DNA of 64,000 nt from Albugo candida (taxonomy: Eukaryota > Oomycota > Peronosporomycetes > Albuginales > Albuginaceae): the NCBI GenBank assembly GCA_905220665.1, contig CAJNAR010000156.1, positions 186,001-250,000 of the forward strand, read 5' to 3'. Shown in pieces: positions 1 to 10,008 of the stretch; position 1 is the first letter of the stretch; each line of letters starts with the position of its first letter. A model generated the notes under the pieces. The model made no database searches. It was not told where the DNA came from and was given only the letters and a program-made list of their open reading frames with translations. The position numbers and the translations under genes were made by a program.

Positions 1-490
1 GACCTCCGTCTTTAGCGGATTTCAACTCAGTGGTATCGGCATCCACTCTCGGACTCGAGTCGGACACAGAAATTGGATTTACATCATCAACAGCTTCATT
101 TTTTAGCAGATTATTTGCTCTTTGTAATAATTTTGAGAATTCGTATCGATAAAAGTGATCAAAATCCTTTTCCGTATCCTTTAAGGCCTCCGATTTGTGT
201 ATTTCTCGATAAAGCGGATATACCGCTCTTGCTTGTTTCTCCAGATCGGTTCTTTTGACATCATTATCGTACACCAACATCCTAAATGCATGGACTGGCG
301 GACGGGTAAGGTGGACATTTTCCGGGTCCGAGTTGCGATCTTGGTCATAGTGATCGTTGAGTAACTTCACCAAAAAGTTGATTATCTTGGGTGGATACGA
401 TTCGTCTCTGTGTCTGTGATTCACTGTATCATTGCAGCAGACATAAAGGAAAAATATTGTGCACCAAAAGCAAGACACTTTGCAATTCAT
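1..490 (-). CDS. Secreted beta-propeller protein, duplicate copy, N-terminal part (cut by window edge)
   Basis: The ATG is at 490-488 and the frame stays open for about 163 codons to the left edge of the window. It is the duplicate of the gene at 54201-56390. The first 24 residues form the same hydrophobic, Cys-rich leader (starts MNCKVSCFWC), a likely signal peptide. Compared with the other copy there is a net gain of about six in-frame residues near position 35 and scattered substitutions, but no stop or frameshift in the visible part. The propeller domain itself would lie outside the window, so function of this copy cannot be judged. Confidence 0.7.
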   Translation of the reverse strand, partial: MNCKVSCFWCTIFFLYVCCNDTVNHRHRDESYPPKIINFLVKLLNDHYDQDRNSDPENVHLTRPPVHAFRMLVYDNDVKRTDLEKQARAVYPLYREIHKSEALKDTEKDFDHFYRYEFSKLLQRANNLLKNEAVDDVNPISVSDSSPRVDADTTELKSAKDGG

Positions 491-733
491 TTTGCGGCCT
501 AGCCCAATACCGCTCGAAATTTTTATTGTGGTTCTATTTCACTTTTCTTAAGTGGAATCTAAATTTTCAGCCGTGACCATCGTAACGGCCGAGCTAATTA
601 ATGTCAGCGTTTCACAAAGCTGACACAGCATTGCCGATACTTGAATCTTGATCGTATCGGTTACAAATCTTTTGAACGAATAGCGACGATCGTGTACCGT
701 ATCCGATCGGAAAAAGTCACTATCTGCTGAGTA

Positions 734-2149
734 ATGCTGTCAAATTTGAAGGCACGCACAAATTGCGTGAAAGCTCGTGCATCATGCATGTATCTACAAC
801 CGATTTTTTCGAAAAGTGATTTTGGAGTTGTGTTGGATATTGATGGCGTCTTGATTCGGCAAGCATTGCACCACCGGATGTTCACAACATTAACTTTTTT
901 TCAGAGAACAGAGGAGGGACAGCACTTCCAAAAGCACGTCAAGTTCTTCTCGATTTGAAGGAAAATAGTATTCCGCATATATTTATGACGAACGGAGGCG
1001 GTTAGTGCTTCGAATCAGCTTATCGATGCAGTGTAACATGCGCGATGTCGGCTTGTAGGATGTTTAGAAGAAGCAAAAGCCAGAGAGTTAACGGAGATAC
1101 TAGACGTTCCAATAAATCCAAATCAAGTGATTCTATCTCATACACCTATGCGTCAATTGGCCGATAAGTACAAAGGTAACTTATTCTTTGTCTCGCAATT
1201 TGATTATCTTCAAACTTTAAGAGCGGATATCAATATTGTAGACTCTCGTGTTCTCGTCCTCGTGTCCAACGATGTGCATAAAGTGGTAGTCCATTTCGAT
1301 CACATGTATCTACTCGCTTCATGTTTAAAAAATGAGTTAGGCTACACATTACGGCTTTGAAAAAACCACAAGTGTCGAAGAGGTGGTGCACCAAAATCCA
1401 ACACAATACCCGTTCCGAAAGTATGACCACAGGTGCGGCCATTTCTCTGTGAGAGGTTATCTTTAATGGTGACCTTGTGTAGAGAGCCTCCTGATGCCAA
1501 TGAACCAATAGCTGCAGCAATGATCATGCATGATCCAACCGATTGGGCTTTAGAATTGCAAGTCCTGGTAGATGTATTGATCGGAGGGAATCCACCTGGA
1601 GTCGGATGTCCATATGACTCGCAGACGCCATTGTATGTCAGCAACCGTGATTTTACGTTTGCTGGTGCATATCCCGCTCCTCGCTTCGCCCAAGGTCTCT
1701 TCAGTAATGTCGCATACACCGTACTGATGTTCAATTTTTAGGCTCTTTTACGGACTGCCTGAAACTTCTGTACGAAAAAATGACAAGGAAAAGGCTTCAA
1801 CTTACGAGCTTTGGCAAGCCTTTTCCAATACAGTACAGGTAAGCATGCGGACAGTATCTTTTGGCGGATATTTCACGAGTCTTGTACCAGATACGCCGAA
1901 ATGCTTTTAAACCATTTCTCGCGACAACCGCTGGCAAAGATATATGGAATAGGTGACAATCCCGATTCCGATATCCAAGGAGCCAATCTTGCACAGAAAT
2001 GGAGCTCCATTTTATCAAGAACTGGAGTTTACGATGGGAAGACTTGTCTGGAACATAAACCTGACTTTCTATGCGACACTATTGAGCACGCAATGAGATG
2101 GATCTATAAAAAAAAAGGATTGCCGGAACCAGAGCTCCTCCAGCAGTGA
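734..2149 (+). CDS. HAD-like hydrolase (HDHD5/CECR5-type), duplicate copy with altered C-terminus
   Basis: Eight exons: 734-858, 912-1000, 1059-1175, 1224-1285, 1341-1432, 1483-1703, 1742-1838, 1891-2149. Together they give 353 codons with every phase matching the copy at 56634-58035. HAD motif I reads DIDGVLIR; later come ILSHTPMRQLADKYK, IAAAMIMHDPTDW and YGIGDNPDSDIQGAN (acid motif). The first intron is GC-AG (GCAAGC donor). The last residues of the other copy (after WIY) are replaced by a 13-residue tail read from the adjoining copia sequence, ending at 2149. One motif residue differs (VLVLV instead of VLVLG near exon 4). The family are putative phosphatases, often mitochondrial; substrate unknown. 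The copy could still be expressed. Confidence 0.75.
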
Positions 2150-5100
2150 AGACATCGTTTTAGGAATTGGATGCAAAAGTACTTCGCTGGAACAAGCGAA
2201 GAAAGTATGGATACTAGACAGCGGATCCAGCAGGCACCTTGTAACGGATGTAAACATGTTACAGCATCGTAAGGAATGCACCGAATCATGCATACTTTCA
2301 AATGGGAAGAAATGAAGTGAGGTGGACAGGATCGGCGAAGATTATCGCAACAGTCAACGGTTTACCGAGGAATGTTCTTTTGAACGATGTGCAACATTCG
2401 GAACACCTCCCTTGGAATGTTGTCTCGTATGGAAAGTTGGAGGCAAAAGGATGCAAAATTGGCGTATCGAGAAGATGGATCGAGAGTAGTACGACGTACT
2501 GCTGATGGTGCGATCGTGTTGGAAGTAAATATGGTCAAAAAGGTTCTCCTTATCGAAACAGAAGGTCGGGAACGCGTATCCAGTGTTATGGATATATTCG
2601 CTTCAATTGAGTCCGTGGATGACGCAAACAAGCAGACGGGAAGTCTTCTACACTTCCATCAACGATTTAATCATCTGAACTACGATACTATTGAGCGTAT
2701 AGCAAAGCTTCCGGAATCAGGGATCGAGATTGATGACCATCGGCGATTGAAATGCCTTACTTGCGCAGAAAGCAAGCAAACAAAGAACAGACAGTCTCGG
2801 AAAGATACCGGTACAAACTCACCAACGGAAAGAATTGGTGGAGTAATATACAGTTATTTGAAGGGTCCGATAACGCCTCAAGACCGACGTGGAAATCGCT
2901 ATTTGGACGAAGAATGAAGCAGCAACGAAGTTTCAAGACTTCTTGACTTACTTCAAAAACGATTTGATTGCAAGATTCATGTTCTACCAACAGATGGCGG
3001 CGCGGAGTACAGAAATGTGGACATTTTTTGCAAAGAAGAGGGAGTGCGAAGACAAATCAGTGAGGCCGAAAACCAAGCATCGAATGGGAAAGCTGAACGA
3101 ATGCATAGGACAGTCATGAACCTGGTGCGGTCTATGATATTTGGAAACTCTATGGCGTTATATTTTTGGGTAGATGCCGCTGAATATGCGACATGTATCT
3201 TTAATAGGAGCCCAACCAGAGCGAATAAAGGAAGACGATCCCCCTTGAAGGTTTTGACTGGGAAGGATACAAGTCTTGCTGATGTCGTAGCATTCGGCTC
3301 ACCTTGTTCGGTTCGAATGCGAACTGGAAAAACGTCTCTCGCAAAGCGAAGTGAAGAAGGCATAGTTAGCGGAAAATGCGATGAAACCAAAGGATACAAA
3401 GTGTATTTACTCAAATCAAAGACTGTCATTATCACTCAACACATCTCAAATGTGGAGCCAACTATGGAAGGCGCAAATATATTTGGAAATTTCAAGGGAC
3501 ATCAACAGGATTTGATAGAGGTAGACCTGAAACCTCATAAGAATACCAACGTTCAAAGGAAATCAATCACAACTACGACAAGGCCGCGATCGGATCTGAT
3601 CAAGAAAGATCCAAGAAGCAAGATGGTTACCAGAAACGAAGGAAGGAAAGTTTCGTCTCAAGATATCGTGTCAGTGCTGATTGAGCCGGATCCGAAGACG
3701 TACAATCAAGCATTGAAGTCAGTAAAGCATGTCGAATGGAAGGAGGCTGCAGACGCAGAACTAGTCTCACTGGAGGAAAACAGAACATAGACCATCGTAC
3801 CAAGAACCAACTATATCAAAGCTTTATATACGAAGTGGGTATTCAAGCGAAAACGGACGGAAACGGCAACCTGTAACGCTGCAAGGCTAGAATGGTTGCC
3901 TGCGAGAACGAACAAGTATTCGGAGTCAAGTACGACATGAAATTTGCAGCAGTCATGGATTTAGGCACAGCAAAGCTCATACTAGCTTTAGCAAGGATCT
4001 GGGGAATACCAGCAAGGCATGGTGACGTACCTAATGCGTACGTGAAGGCTCCAACGGAAAAGAACTTGGACCTATATTTGCACGTGCCTGCAAGGAATGA
4101 ATATATCGACATCCAAGCTGGATGAACGGGGTGTTACGAGTCGTGATCAAGTGGTACTCCGCTTACAGAAGAGCCTATATTGATTGAAACAAGCAGGACG
4201 CCTATGGAGTCACCTGTTGCACGAGAAGCTTAGCGATGCAGGTTTCAAACAAAGTCTAACAGACTCATGTTTATATTACGACCAAGACACAAAAAGAATT
4301 ACGGTTTTGGGGGTATATGGCGACGATATACTGATAACGGGAAAAAAATTTTCGAGAATTGAGTCGAAATTTGATAGTCTTTCAAGTCTTTCAATCAAGA
4401 ATCTCGGACCCGTCAGCAACATTTTGGGCATGCGAGTTCGCTACAGCGATGAAGATGGATACTATTTGGATCAGGAGCCGTCTATATGCGAATTAATAAC
4501 GAAAATGGGAATGGATGAAGCGCATCCGGTTCTCACGCCTATCGGTCAGGACTACAGTGATAGTACAACATCAAAATCGGAATGCTTGTAGATACGTTCA
4601 GTCAAGAAGCCAACTATCAAGAATTTCCAGTCTTTGGCGGGCAGCTTTTGTGAATTGCGCGCTGTACGCGTTCAGACATCAGTTTCGCTGTGTATAAGCT
4701 GACGAGACGTACTCATGCACCAACAACAGCCGATTGGGCGTTAGGTGTTAGAATGGTGAAGTATCTTAAGGTACTATAAGTCTGAAGCTCTATTTGAGTG
4801 GTGAAGTATGCACGAATTCCAGAGAAGTCACTGGAAGCGTTTTCGGATGCAGATTACGCAGCAGATGATGAAACGAGAAAGAGCTTATCTGGTACAGCGT
4901 TCACTTTGAATGGAATGACGATGAGCTGGTCGTGCAAGAAGCAACACTCAGTAGCATCATCGACGATGGAAGCACAGTTTGTAGCAGCATCGAAGGCATC
5001 GCAGGAATTACTTGGAGCAAAGGAATTATTCAGCGAGTTAAAAGTCAAAGTGAAGGAGCCAATGATCTTGTGGATGGATAACCAGGCGGCTATCAGTCAA

Positions 5101-5375
5101 TTTCTCAACGAAGCTACTTCAATCAAGGCAAAGCATATCGACGTCCGACTAAATTCGTCAGAGCTAACATGGTCAGAAAAATTATCGCACCAAGGTACGT
5201 ACATGCGTCGAAGATGATGGCCGACTTGCAGACGAAGGCGTTTCCGACGCAAAGATTTCTTCACCAAAGGGAGTTATGGCAGTTAAGGGATCGGACAATG
5301 CAAGTTGAAGATGACACAACTTCAAGTGCAACCAGAAAGGAAGGAGTTTTGAAAGAACTTAACAATACGTATTAG
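2108..5375 (+). mobile_element. Ty1/copia retrotransposon fragment (copia C), 5'-truncated pol
   Basis: The fragment starts inside the Gag zinc knuckle (reading KDCRNQ). It continues with protease (WILDSGSSRHLVTD near 2205), the GAG-pre-integrase motif (LHFHQRFNHLNYDTIERIA), integrase (NGKAERMHRTVMN at 3083), reverse transcriptase (3892-4590, GVYGDDILITG as the YxDD box) and RNase H (4798-5369, FSDADYAADDETRKSLSG). Integrase before RT fixes the copia order. Several frameshifts and stops break the frames. No LTR, PBS or gag is present, so this is not a clean insertion: it replaces 808 bp of the duplicated locus. Confidence 0.9.
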
Positions 5376-5494
5376 GTTTCTAGTCGCACTTGGAACTTAG
5401 TTTAAACGATTGGTTAGGATTTTAATTCTCTAAAAAAAAAAACCTCAATTTTGGCAATTTTCCTGGAACACCGCATCTTCGCTCACCTGCCAAC
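5376..5494. other. Unassigned junction sequence between copia C and the PX stub
   Basis: It contains an A11 run near 5431. About 45 nt at 5448-5496 (including CATCTTCGCTCACCTGCCAA) recur at about 30461-30509, also beside a copia fragment. It may be part of a retroelement untranslated region; no LTR ends are visible. Confidence 0.4.
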
Positions 5495-5758
5495 AGTATT
5501 CATATGCTCAAGCTTGACACAGCTTTCGCTTCTTTGTCGATTTAAGCCTCTTGCTTCTCCACCGTGTTTATCGGTCATAATTCCAGCTCGTTTTTTGCTA
5601 GGTTTGATATCGCTTAGCGATATTCTCCATCAATTGTTGGAAGAAGCCTCCCGTGCTTCAATCCCTCGAGAAGCAAAGGCTGTACTCCTTGTCATATCGT
5701 GATTGGAATACGAGCGTTGATCGCTATTGCACCCTCTAGTATCTCGCGACCCCGACAT
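5495..5758 (-). pseudogene. PX-domain protein, 5' stub (duplicate copy)
   Basis: The ATG at 5758 and the first residues (MSGSRDT) match the gene at 58043-59080. A stop follows after about 41 codons (EAREASSNN then stop), and everything from before the PX fold onward has been lost at the copia C junction. Clearly dead. Confidence 0.8.
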
Positions 5759-5998
5759 TCCTCTATTGTAAGTTTGCGTGCAGGCAGCAACGCTGAGAAT
5801 CTCAGTATGGATGCTCACGCAGTCTGAGTGCACATGAGACATTCGATAAACCTTTCTGAACTATCGTAACCACTTGACTCTTGTCTCAACAAAGTATTTA
5901 ATTATATTCACCGTTACAAGCAGAGCCAATTGTTTTTTATTATGAGTTTTCATGCTCGAACGGATAGCCAGCAAGTCGACATTTGGTCATATGATAGA

Positions 5999-7683
5999 TT
6001 ATTAATATCCGTTCCCACCTGCAATGATAAGACACGAAGTCGATGGAAAGATGCCCAAGATGTTTGCTACAATCGCCCACAATAATCCAGTATTCAGGTA
6101 CGAGAAAGTCAGTATGCTGCATAGTCGGCTAGAGCACCCAAATCGTTTGAGCTGCTGAGTCTCTTCCTTCTGCTTTGGTAAAAGTCTTAGAAATACCAAC
6201 GACCAAAGCACTCATCTTGTATATCAGCAAACACGCTTTCGTTACGTCTATTCGAACTGCACGCGTATCTGTTTTAATGCGTTCATTTGACAAATTCCAT
6301 GGTTTATTAATTAGTTTTGTCAGTAAAGCACCGAACGACGCTGATAAATTATTCACAATGATCATCAATCCAGAAATTGCTGCTTCATTTGGTGGTTCTG
6401 CTAGCTCCACAATGACAAAAGTAGATACGGTAAAGCTGATGCCTTGAGGCAAACTGAGAATAATAGGAATTCCGGGCCAAAACCACTGATTTCTCACGAT
6501 GTTCCATATTGTCAAAAAAGTTGGAATCATATCAAGTCCAATAGACGACAGCATTGAAATGATGATGATATATCGCCAATTACATTGGAGCCCGTATTTT
6601 GAAGTCATCGAGATGGCAAGTGCGAAAACTAAACTTCTTACGCCTTCAGAAACCTTTTCATTGATCGGATCCACTTTTGCATAAATTGACTGGATTGGAG
6701 CGGAAGCCGTGCACGTGATGCTTGAAAATAATTCCGAGTAAAACTGATGACAAATCACTTGATATCCGACTAGTCTTTGTATCAGCTTCCATAGACTGAT
6801 TATGTAGGCCCGGAAAGGTGGAGCTACATGCTTCCCTTCTTGGATCAGAAAACACTTCAATGGGAGCACTGGGCACAACAAAAATGTGACAATTGCATCA
6901 GTTTCGAAAACCCAATGGAAAAGTCGAATGTGCCGCCATAATCCTTGCTGTTTTCCAAACCCGACCAAAGCCATGCCGATAATTCCAAAAATCGTCCGAA
7001 TGATGTATACAAATGCTTAACTTTTTCAATGGCGTTCCTAAGGCTCTTGCTGTGCGATTTTGACCATGATACCATCCACAGATACGTCTGCGAGGAGATA
7101 ACCAAAGGGACACTTTATCATTCATAAATTGCATTGGTTACCTTGAGCGAAAGGATTTCGATTGAAAGTACTGACAATTTTCGGTGTATAGTACTCCGGT
7201 CGAACTCTTCTTTACTCAGTCACACTATAGTATGGCTCTTCAGTTGGAATCGAGTTAATAATGATGAGTCTCAGTAGGCAATCGATCCATCTGATCAATA
7301 TGTAAGGATCTGATCAAAATGTAAGGACGATGACGATAACCCAACAAATGGGAAGCAATCCGATAGCATTCCGTGAAACACTTTGAAAACCCACGGTAGC
7401 TATATAAATACTCAAGAGGCCAGTACGGTTGAGCCTTCAGCATTCAAATAATTTTGTGAGAATGGATAAATGGTCTCTATTAAGATGGTATTAATGAATC
7501 CAATAGCAGCGTATTGTATCAAGAATCGACACAATTTTCAATCGCGGATATCACCATCGTAGATATGGTGCGAGGCTCCGCTTCACATTATGGCGTATCG
7601 ATTCAATGAGATTAACCAATCCCACTAGAATTGCTTGGTGCAGGGCTTTTTGTTGGCTTCAAGAACAGGTGACTATGCACCAT
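5999..7683 (-). pseudogene. BT1-family (folate-biopterin transporter-like) pseudogene, duplicate copy
   Basis: It aligns along its whole length with the gene at 59325-60995, with the start codon at 7683. The reading frame is broken several times: separate open segments lie at 7443-7255, 7134-6898, 6974-6129 and 6211-6002. Conserved stretches such as SITCTASAPIQSIYAKV and SLPQGISFTVS survive. Multiple indels and stops show it is non-functional. Confidence 0.85.
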
Positions 7684-7740
7684 CGAGTCATTTAGCAGAT
7701 ATATGATTGTGTTGCAGAGACGCTCTTGATTTCAGTGAAG

Positions 7741-9779
7741 AAATTGTCCAAAAGTACCGTGCTTCGCAAATTGGTGTGAGCCAGGCTAAGCTGAACCGTG
7801 CCATCCAACTAGGACTAGGATCCGAGTTGCACTTGCATCTTGACTTGCCTGTGTCGTACTCGTAGTAATGATCTACAGCTTCTGAATATTTACCAAATGA
7901 TCCTAGCGTTGCGAGTTGATCGAGCACCTTTACAAGCCATATGAGTTTATCTTGGTCGTAACGCTGTCTTCGATAGTACCGAACTTGCGCACTAAACGTG
8001 ATGTAGATCACGGAAAGGGCTGCAATTGTCGCAGTTGCTGATCGCTGATCGCTGATCGCTGATTGCTGATCGAATAAACGACGATTCCGATCGGTCTACA
8101 CAAATCGTAGTGCCACCGCATGTAATGCAAGCCATAGATCTGATATAATTTGTTCGTTTTCTATCCATGCCGGCTGAAGTGTTGGCACAATTATATATGC
8201 AATATACGTCCAACGTGGTCGGGAGAAGAGAAACTGATACAACAAGGTAGTAACTCCCTCCATTATCGTGCCGCGTGATCGCACTCTAGAAAGAGATGTT
8301 GGTCGGATTCCGCTGCGCCACGCGCAGGCTGCGTACACGATATAACGTCGGGCACACTCTGCCGGAAGTCTTTAGTTTGATCCCCGGCAGTGTGGGCAGC
8401 GGTTTGAGACAACCAAAGCAATAAGCTTGAAAAATATCTGCCTCTCTAGGTTTGAAGTCAGACTTAAGTGATATTCACACGGTCAAGGGCTCATGATAGG
8501 ATAAGGAAGGTAGTTATAGAGCCAGATAAACAGTGTAATGAAATCCTTGACAAAGTAAAATATATATATATATATATAACGTCGGGCTGAATATCCTTCA
8601 AAACCAGAAAGACGATCAAAATGGCAGTATTCGAAAGGCTGGATGGAACTGTAAACCTTCGAAAATTGGTATGACACGTTTTCGAAGATGCCGTGATGTA
8701 ACCATAAATGTTCCAACTCGTTCTGAATCCAGTGCATCCTACCTCTCCCGTGATGACCAATGTGTCAAATCAGATGACTCTTGTTTGATTAGGGAGATTT
8801 TCAGACGATTCTCGAAAGTTGAGAGCGTGAAATAGATGGAAAATAATGTATCTTCTCCTTGTTTGTGCTCTGACATAAAACGGTCTACCACTTGTATTTG
8901 GTTGGATCCAAGTGATAAGACAAATCGTCGAGTGAACACGTTGTAGTATCTGAATTTCTTCGTTGTAAAGTCGACCCAGCAACTTTTTCAAGCCATATCC
9001 GATGTGTCCAGCTCTTCGTCGTTGTAATAGTTGGCGACGAAGTCTTCCTTCATTGGATATGTCAAACAATTTTCGAAACGTCTGATTTGGTTCGTTCACC
9101 TGCCCAGATTGCATCAAACGTTTTCCGTACTCGGATTACGAGTAGCAGCTTCGTAATGTAATTGTTGGGCGCAGTGAAGCCACATCCGTCGTTCCATGAA
9201 GTACTGACGAAATTGTACAACATGCAAATCTGATATTGTAATGCTCCAATCCATCTGGTGCCACATTTTAAACGTGTGTTTCAACCAAAAAAATGTTCTC
9301 TCCCATAAGCTGTCATAATTTCGTCGAAGCAATTGTCCAATTCGCAAGACTAATCGTCGACGCATCGTATGCGAGCTTCTGAAGGAATTGAAAACGTTTT
9401 AGATTCATTCATCCACAGAACTTGTAGTCCACCATCTTGTCGGCAAAAATAAAATTCTTTGCTAAGTAGGTGAACGTGTTTCGAATCTTTTTTGTGCTAG
9501 CACAAATCCATTTAACATCGATTGCCACTATCGAATAGTCTTCGCTGGTATGCCCACGTGCATCGTAAAATGTCACAGACGTGATGAAATCATCGTCTGC
9601 GAAATCAGTAGTCGACCACGACCAGTTCGTGCACGCCGAAACCATACAACAAACCCATCATAAAAACCCTTGGCAAGAGTTGAGATAACCATCAAATGAG
9701 TCGGTGTATGGACAACATGAATACCAAATAGTTGACCGAACCGTTCGGACCCTTTATGGCAAAGTAGTAATACGTGGTC
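7741..9779 (-). mobile_element. LINE retrotransposon fragment (LINE B), 3' two kb, part 1
   Basis: It is the reverse complement of the 3' part of the LINE at 35321-42362, equivalent to about 40150-42146 there when joined to 14746-14800. It covers the end of the reverse transcriptase and the C-terminal region of ORF2, with many stops and frameshifts. Its 3' end abuts the duplicated BT1 locus at 7740. It is split by a SINE (8354-8574) and by copia A (9780-14745). The 5' truncation is typical of LINE insertion. Confidence 0.85.
8354..8574 (+). mobile_element. tRNA-derived SINE, copy 1 (5'-truncated)
   Basis: It keeps the B-box-like TTTGATCCCCGGCAGTGT and the family body (ATCTGCCTCTCTAGG, AGTGATATTCACACGGTC, CAGTGTAATGAAATCCTTGA), then a (TA)n tail at 8560-8578. 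A 13-bp direct repeat TATAACGTCGGGC flanks it at 8341-8353 and 8575-8587. The flanks join up as continuous LINE sequence, proving insertion into LINE B. Confidence 0.85.
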
Positions 9780-10008
9780 TGTCGCTATTAGCGCACGGAA
9801 TGAAAAGTCGCTTTACTGAAGGGAGGCAAGAATAGAAGTAAGTATATTATTCATGACTATTAGTTTTTTCCTACGGCCTTTGTTTGGATACGAAACCACC
9901 GCGTCGGGACAGTCCATAGCAGCAAGTATACGATACAGCTATTTAGATTCTTGGACCGTTTTACCAAACTCTCGACGGATCGCAATGTGAAGTCGTTTCT
10001 TTCCAACA
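9780..10008 (-). repeat. 3' LTR of copia A
   Basis: About 229 bp. On the - strand it starts TGTTGGAAAGAAACGACTTC and ends AATAGCGACA, giving canonical TG...CA ends. It matches 14515-14745. Confidence 0.85.

Larger units (their letters stand above)
1..7740. repeat. Segmental duplication, copy 1 (decayed)
   Basis: Two blocks match copy 2 in the same order and orientation: 1-2107 corresponds to 55922-58008, and about 5495-7740 corresponds to 58817-61050. The 808 bp between them in copy 2 (most of the PX gene) are missing here and a copia fragment sits in their place. Copy 1 ends exactly where a LINE fragment begins at 7741. The identity is high enough to align by eye along the whole length. The left limit is outside the window. 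Confidence 0.9.

Noticed and set aside
1433..1741. Stand-alone 102-codon ORF in the HAD copy
   Set aside because: It is exon 6 plus neighbouring intron sequence read through; the spliced model explains it.
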